Shown piece after piece: positions 61,201 to 64,000 of a stretch of DNA of 64,000 bases. The stretch's first letter is position 1; the number at the start of each line of letters is the position of its first letter. Below the pieces are notes generated by a model. That model had not been told where the DNA came from, ran no database searches, and saw only the letters and a program-made list of their open reading frames with translations. Both the position numbers and the translations under genes were made by a program. This DNA is from Verrucomicrobiales bacterium (lineage in GTDB: Bacteria; Verrucomicrobiota; Verrucomicrobiia; Limisphaerales; UBA11320), in the NCBI GenBank assembly GCA_016793885.1, contig JAEUHE010000061.1, forward strand, positions 1 to 64,000, given 5' to 3'.

Positions 61201-63880
61201 CGCCGGGGCCGGCTGGGAGATCCGGCCACACGGGAAACTCTCCACGAAACACCCCGCGTGGCGCAGGGTTGCAGTCCACCTCCACCGTGCCCTCGCGCCG
61301 AACCCAGTCGTCCCATCCCTTGATGCGATAAACCCTCACCTCGTTGGCCCAACCACCCAGGTAGAGCACATCCCCGGTCGCGGGGTCCACGCGAACTTCC
61401 CCAGCCCCATTGTCGCCCGCTGTTTGGCAATACATGCCGGACAGCCCGGGAGTGAGGGCCGGGTGGTCGAACAATCTCCCCACCCACAGCCCGTCCCGGT
61501 CCCACACATAGGTTAACGCGGCGGGGTTGTCCGAGGCCAGACAGCCCTGGAAGTCAGCGACGACAACACAGTCCTTCACAACCCCCACGTTGTTACGCGG
61601 AGTGATCACGTAGCCGGGTGCCGGAGGATCAATCCGGGCATGAGAAAGCACCCGGATAAAGGGCGGCTGGTCCTGGTGCCGATTTGCACCGATCACCCAC
61701 CTCAGTTTGCCCTCGGGATCCCAGCGAACCAACCGAACGGCCTCGACCGAATCGAAACCCCGCAGGCCCAACGGGAACGCCCCATACACAGACCCGTCGG
61801 ACCCACCACTCAGCAAATGTGCCTGCCCGTAAATCGCGGGACTGCCTCCTCCTTCGGTCGCGAGTTCCGGAATCGCCGCAAAGCTGGCCGAATGGGCTTC
61901 TGGCCAATCCGGATATTCCGGAACGCCCGAGGTATTCCAAGCTCGCGGGAGCAACCGATGAACCCGGCGCGTGACCTGATCTCGATAGATAATGCCAAAG
62001 CCGGCATCGATTCGGGGATCACTCACCTCGTAGAACCACTTTCGAAAACCTGGAAAGCGACGAAATTCGCCCTCCTGCTGGATCCCATCATCATTTGCAT
62101 CCGTCCAGATAAAGCCGTCGTGCGGAGACCGGAGGATCGAACCGGCCTCCGCGTGAGGGTCACCCGGCCACCCGGCGTTGGCAAGCACGCACGGCTTCAA
62201 TTGCCAGCTGGTTTCATCAACCCGCAGAATTTCCAAACTCCCCCCGGCCATCGAGAGATTACGCTGATTGTCGCGAACCAGAAAAGTAACTCCCTCATGC
62301 TTCCGTACCTTCCAAACATTGATTCCCACTCCCGGCGAGTAAGCCATAGGAACTTGATACGTCGAGTGCACCCGCCAGGACCGCGTGGCATAGTCTACCT
62401 CCAGCCGCATGAGATGCTGACCTCGGGGTCGACGACTGGACTCCGCCCACACAACCGCGGGATTGTCGGGGTCCGCCGAGGCGAAAGGGTTCCAAGGTTG
62501 TCCTCCATACCACTCCCGGATCAAGCGTCCACCCGCGCTGAAGTGAGCCACCCGACGTGGTGCCGTGTTGCCTTCCACCACCCAAAAGCTTCCATCACTA
62601 TCCGCGGCGATGTCGTCAAGATCCAGGAAACCAGCTTCGGGATCATACAACCCGTTCTCCAGCCGTCCCCCCAGTCTCCCGTAGGTAGCCAACAGGACGC
62701 CATCGGCCGAGAAGCGCTTGATCTGTTGGCTGCTGCCCCGTTCGGCGACGAGAATCTCGCGGCTGATCGGATCTACATCTAACCGATGAGGAGACTCCAG
62801 GTGATCGACCACGACCGCAATCGATCTCGTCGTCCGAGAAACCCGGAGCAACCGAGTTTCACTCAGCACCAAAACCGATCCATCCGAATCAATCGCCACA
62901 CTTCGAGGTGAAGGCACCGACATGCGATCAAGGATGCGAACAGAGGGCTGTACTTCCAGGCAAGGCACCGAATAGTCGGCCACATCAAATTCCATGACAG
63001 GATCGATCCATTGGATCTCGTGGTGGTTCAGGTAGCTGAGCACGAGTTGACGTTCACCTGCCACCAGCCGGGCGGCCAGATCCATATCCGCCAGTTGAGT
63101 ATCCCCTCCCGGGATCGGGTCCCCAGGCCAGGCGGCATCGCGGCGGAATCCAACAGGTATGGAAGGGGAACACGGAATTCGTCCCACGGGTCGGTCAGGC
63201 CCGTTGGGTTGGTCGATGGGGTGGCCACCCAGAATATAGTTCTGTTGGAGGTGAAAAACCCAGCCGTCCATGATGGCCAGTGCACAGCGGCCAAGAAAGC
63301 TCGCTGGCGCATCAGCACTCCAGATTCTGCGCGCTCCATCCTTCGTCATGCGAAGAGCCCCAGGAGCCCCCTCAGTCCCCATCGCTCCCACAATCACTGA
63401 GTCGTGATGCACCGCGATGGAACTGGGGCCCCAATGGTTGCCTACCCCGTGCTCCTGCATTCCTTCTCCGGCGGGAAATGAGCTTCCCAAGGAGAGTAGA
63501 TACTCCGCCGTCAGAGGTTTCGGGCTGAGTAACTTCCATCGACACCTCTCCGGGTCTGTTACCGGAGCACCTGCCTCATCTTTGCCATCCCACAACTCCG
63601 TATGGGAGCCGGCTGTCCGAACATCGCCGGCGAGGACGGTGCGGACCATACTCCCGTTCTCAGCATAAACCGCCAGCGACACCGGCCCCGGTTCGGGTAA
63701 GGAGTAGCGGAGGGGATAACTGGCTGCCCCAGCAGAAACCCCGATCAGGCTTAAGGTCAAGATGCACCAAGGCAAGAAGGTCACGCGCGTCGCCACCCGC
63801 CGAAAACCATGCAACCATTGCGGGGAGCGGAAGTAGCAGATGTCTCGCGCTGAGGGTGGGACTAGTGGAAAAGCGTTCAT
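55280..63880 (-). CDS. ~2866-aa secreted mosaic protein with an endonuclease/exonuclease/phosphatase domain
   Basis: ATG 63880 gives the shortest path to the signal region (FLPWCILTLSLIGVSAGA); ATG 63952 adds 24 residues. From N to C (numbered from 63880): a FlgD-like Ig domain (about 52-125; SLPEPGPVSLAVY...LWDGKDEAG); a long NHL/propeller-like region; DUF4082 (about 895-975; GVLHGLRFWKAP...GWQTAQL); HYR domain (about 1517-1592); choice-of-anchor/DUF642-like domain (about 1603-1757; NGSFEEPG...HLDNVRL); second HYR; carboxypeptidase-regulatory-like domain (about 1847-1913); Asp-rich TSP3 loop (DQDTDGDGQPD); EEP domain (about 2081-2430) with AYNVQ, FSEAF, THLDAGH, MGDLNV and LSDHLG, all expected catalytic segments of sphingomyelinase C/DNase I; and a C-terminal pre-peptidase-like beta domain. 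It probably cleaves a phosphodiester (phospholipid or nucleic acid) outside the cell. Confidence 0.85.
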   Translation of the reverse strand: MNAFPLVPPSARDICYFRSPQWLHGFRRVATRVTFLPWCILTLSLIGVSAGAASYPLRYSLPEPGPVSLAVYAENGSMVRTVLAGDVRTAGSHTELWDGKDEAGAPVTDPERCRWKLLSPKPLTAEYLLSLGSSFPAGEGMQEHGVGNHWGPSSIAVHHDSVIVGAMGTEGAPGALRMTKDGARRIWSADAPASFLGRCALAIMDGWVFHLQQNYILGGHPIDQPNGPDRPVGRIPCSPSIPVGFRRDAAWPGDPIPGGDTQLADMDLAARLVAGERQLVLSYLNHHEIQWIDPVMEFDVADYSVPCLEVQPSVRILDRMSVPSPRSVAIDSDGSVLVLSETRLLRVSRTTRSIAVVVDHLESPHRLDVDPISREILVAERGSSQQIKRFSADGVLLATYGRLGGRLENGLYDPEAGFLDLDDIAADSDGSFWVVEGNTAPRRVAHFSAGGRLIREWYGGQPWNPFASADPDNPAVVWAESSRRPRGQHLMRLEVDYATRSWRVHSTYQVPMAYSPGVGINVWKVRKHEGVTFLVRDNQRNLSMAGGSLEILRVDETSWQLKPCVLANAGWPGDPHAEAGSILRSPHDGFIWTDANDDGIQQEGEFRRFPGFRKWFYEVSDPRIDAGFGIIYRDQVTRRVHRLLPRAWNTSGVPEYPDWPEAHSASFAAIPELATEGGGSPAIYGQAHLLSGGSDGSVYGAFPLGLRGFDSVEAVRLVRWDPEGKLRWVIGANRHQDQPPFIRVLSHARIDPPAPGYVITPRNNVGVVKDCVVVADFQGCLASDNPAALTYVWDRDGLWVGRLFDHPALTPGLSGMYCQTAGDNGAGEVRVDPATGDVLYLGGWANEVRVYRIKGWDDWVRREGTVEVDCNPAPRGVFRGEFPVWPDLPAGPGGREIGVRFQASEAGVLHGLRFWKAPAEIGNHRGKVWDDAGVQLAMGHFEQESESGWQTAQLVPPLSVEAGRTYRVSVNVNQFFVATLQAQEELGYGALSVPLPSAVERSGLRILQEPTYGYFSAIDTFPSSPGILSEGETLNALYFCDVLYAPGLAESCPSGITGTVDWVGDEVISTGTRFLANTTVTVSGGPGNEVVSQPLTRPPTGRFHIRPLLPSRGTEPPRGYNVSVALNVQRGDWFQYFRSPTLGLGLNAAVEVGVGETVDLGETFAFNPGFVVGALILRGPSPRLLGYPSPLQNSALVSGRDMQNRVFADGLDYRTFGGSDTGGAEARANFEGRYDSASDAFRGSYQLALAGLGGRPGTWERFGAWLTMRAGSADRPDEYVDHELVLTEYRNSGYGGRLTVASGETLTNHLRYCLSEVTLELEAAGRQLSRPTVQTLGQLHPSFGPDSSGEIRWYTAELRGVRGTVAAGGSRAQVVVYLPEGQYVLQPTAQAQLPDGAQETVQFAPVSLTVGCGQRLRFSSCLALEINEIATCQNRDGVVVSGQVRSGCNIPLRRIEWRVDGGARHVVCEDCAASRAFEFIVPWTGTCRERLLEVVATDQQGHSAQITRRLLPDATPPRILAPTNLVVQCEGPQGAVVHFPVSAEDDCGEVTLRIQPPSGSLLPPGDTEVVCIARDACGNESRTNFVVSVVGSCSLPSCSLGEIAQNGSFEEPGVPDGYVLLEEGAAFPSHWTVLAGGVEWFNPRVAPAAVSSGQAAAGNYLLDLAASPAGGGIRQSVATTPGQRLLLEFALGTSRERGRGGRATLTVSINGEEYPFEHSTSGSTIDWTSRSLSFTAPSSTTQIEFRTREADSANFVHLDNVRLRGNCLFLHCPEDRLVKASLAQGALVYYEVSAGNLFDPADVKLTCTPPPGSRFPVGTTLVHCRVEGSGQSLECSFSVVVARLEPKVLLSGKVVDSEGRPTAGVRVQLDGDAVGEALTGADGSYEVGPVPAGGTYQLIPSKLGHRFEPDHQVLSAVFIDERAEFRSVTPWRDWVLLNNAAIQQDVLGAPDQDTDGDGQPDLMEYAFGGDPFRKDELHPLSIRLEPDAHLGASPTPVLRFKPVEMATDLRFDLEYREEVDGQSPLGGWQGFPGPIRAINDPSTGAFSHYEVRMPEELRTRNLFLRLNLCRLADVCSPPAPRTFRSESLRIGAYNVQSMASLLVVPTLTSGCCEDIPDRVGKLAERIRATGYDIIAFSEAFISDIQTRLPDLLLADYPYQIRHIDQEVPGMDFDQDSGLMLLSRHPFAPFTELDGNASDYRPGGGNLVARAGAVGDWRDVAFVPFGEECENNENDDCWANKGCAYVRIRHRETGRPYNVLFTHLDAGHSVSDRWTRKHQLDTIEWHMRRFLGDKLNTETVIMMGDLNVVGSDGLPEYQQTFGPAGGFFRRVLRDTWQDQRYTGFPVASQVHRDPGLTQRTDGAGGPSERLDYVLLSNPPDDAGFRMTVQHVAVAYGLRWGEPYREAAFGLAGVTDLSDHLGIIADLNLEGPHSSPQTASNLPVHSLSGPTFDGAVVFNGRIAWPGGMHWFRLDTNGTFAIEVDSPSSETSGGDFRFHVYTEEDLSRPLLPLLGESRALRAVGESGTFPAQVFSLTQGRCFIRVWSEDPRRTGAFRLKLRHHQGQDLRDVVHLHPNRFPPPRISAAANPASSEVRWFKFFTERSVTRRPQLLHAYASNWFTTTLPSVELRRADLGVEATPADPRRPYFIEHRDLGGEPRYLRVEIPPHLEALELYVGWDTDLTTLSPNPNGSVSAQVMSMHCATQTDGDSFGGDDDDLVFRISVPDDGLFRRILRLGPLLDEWDEGQTLSMEAMVPNISFLPDEPLHLELIENDVAFYSTSVLDFDSNPATGHYESETANRNDFQFLTGVVEPLARNRRSRVDATKLFVNGVIPPDDPVLNHFFRFPQYRFQYHLSHGHPPNEAYRSR

Positions 63881-64000
63881 AATTTCGCACGCGGTGTTCG
63901 AACCTCCACGGTTCGTTTTGAGGCCTTTGGACGTGCCCTGGCTCCGATCCATCTAACTGCAGTCGGATAAGAATGAGTGTAATCCAGCACGAAGGAAATC

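Noticed and set aside
1-64000. tRNA or rRNA genes, integrases and standard insertion sequences
   Set aside because: Looked for and not found; no transposase, tyrosine recombinase or attachment-site pattern was recognised.

Overview
The window looks like chromosomal DNA of a GC-rich Gram-negative bacterium, most probably a verrucomicrobium (Verrucomicrobiota, Pedosphaera/Limisphaera-like). The reasons are: several giant secreted proteins; a short module of the type 'L-x-x-STDL-x-x-W...FYR' at protein ends; the pairing of a DUF1080 protein with a Tat-exported Gfo/Idh/MocA oxidoreductase; few visible Shine-Dalgarno sequences; a PagL-type outer-membrane lipid A deacylase; and intergenic low-complexity word repeats. 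This assignment is an inference; no rRNA or tRNA gene was found to anchor it.

Layout. 1-416: tandem ~95-bp repeats, one copy interrupted by a 34-bp palindromic insert. 417-2027: serine hydrolase of the class C beta-lactamase fold. 2270-7938 (-): two secreted proteins, a 1513-aa propeller/CSLREA/beta-helix protein and a small one. 8260-8811 (-): PagL-like lipid A deacylase. 8962-11219: divergent pair, DUF1080 protein (-) and Gfo/Idh/MocA oxidoreductase (+). 11476-13437 (-): trypsin-like protease fused to a DNA/RNA non-specific endonuclease. 13763-17822 (+): OPA-type organophosphate transporter, then a two-gene operon of a GbcA/CntA-like Rieske oxygenase and an FAD amine oxidoreductase. 17810-20329 (-): membrane/spermidine synthase-like/TPR fusion. 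20585-21550 (+): glutaminase. 21831-22895 (-): class I FbaB aldolase. Unusual simple-sequence and inverted repeats lie between these last two.

23300-29959 (+) is a tight three-gene operon of exported proteins: a CsgG/TolB-N-like protein, a 1309-aa protein with a related N-terminus plus C-terminal EF-hands, and a Sel1-repeat protein. 30010-34291 (-) is a PAS histidine kinase/Rcp1-type regulator/hybrid kinase operon. It diverges from a second, VanA-like Rieske oxygenase (34778-35887) across a direct-repeat element. 36021-40130 (-) is a LamG/Ig/PA14 surface protein. 40633-42144 (-) is CcoG, without other cbb3 genes. 42264-48624 (-) is a translationally coupled signalling operon (CheB-CheR-PAS fusion, PAS kinase with receiver, NarL-type PAS kinase) in which every junction is an ATGA overlap. 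48944-55018 (-) is a 2-kDa-residue-scale subtilase with pentapeptide and FG-GAP/VCBS repeats. 55280-63880 (-) is a ~2866-aa secreted mosaic carrying an exonuclease/endonuclease/phosphatase (sphingomyelinase/DNase I-fold) domain.

Taken together the segment serves an extracellular lifestyle (surface adhesion, secreted hydrolases, envelope remodelling) with sensory phosphorelays and scattered catabolic oxidoreductases. The strongest candidates for undescribed biology are the CsgG-like/EF-hand/Sel1 operon, the protease-nuclease fusion, the coupled CheBR-kinase operon and the palindromic insert with an apparent 4-bp target duplication.
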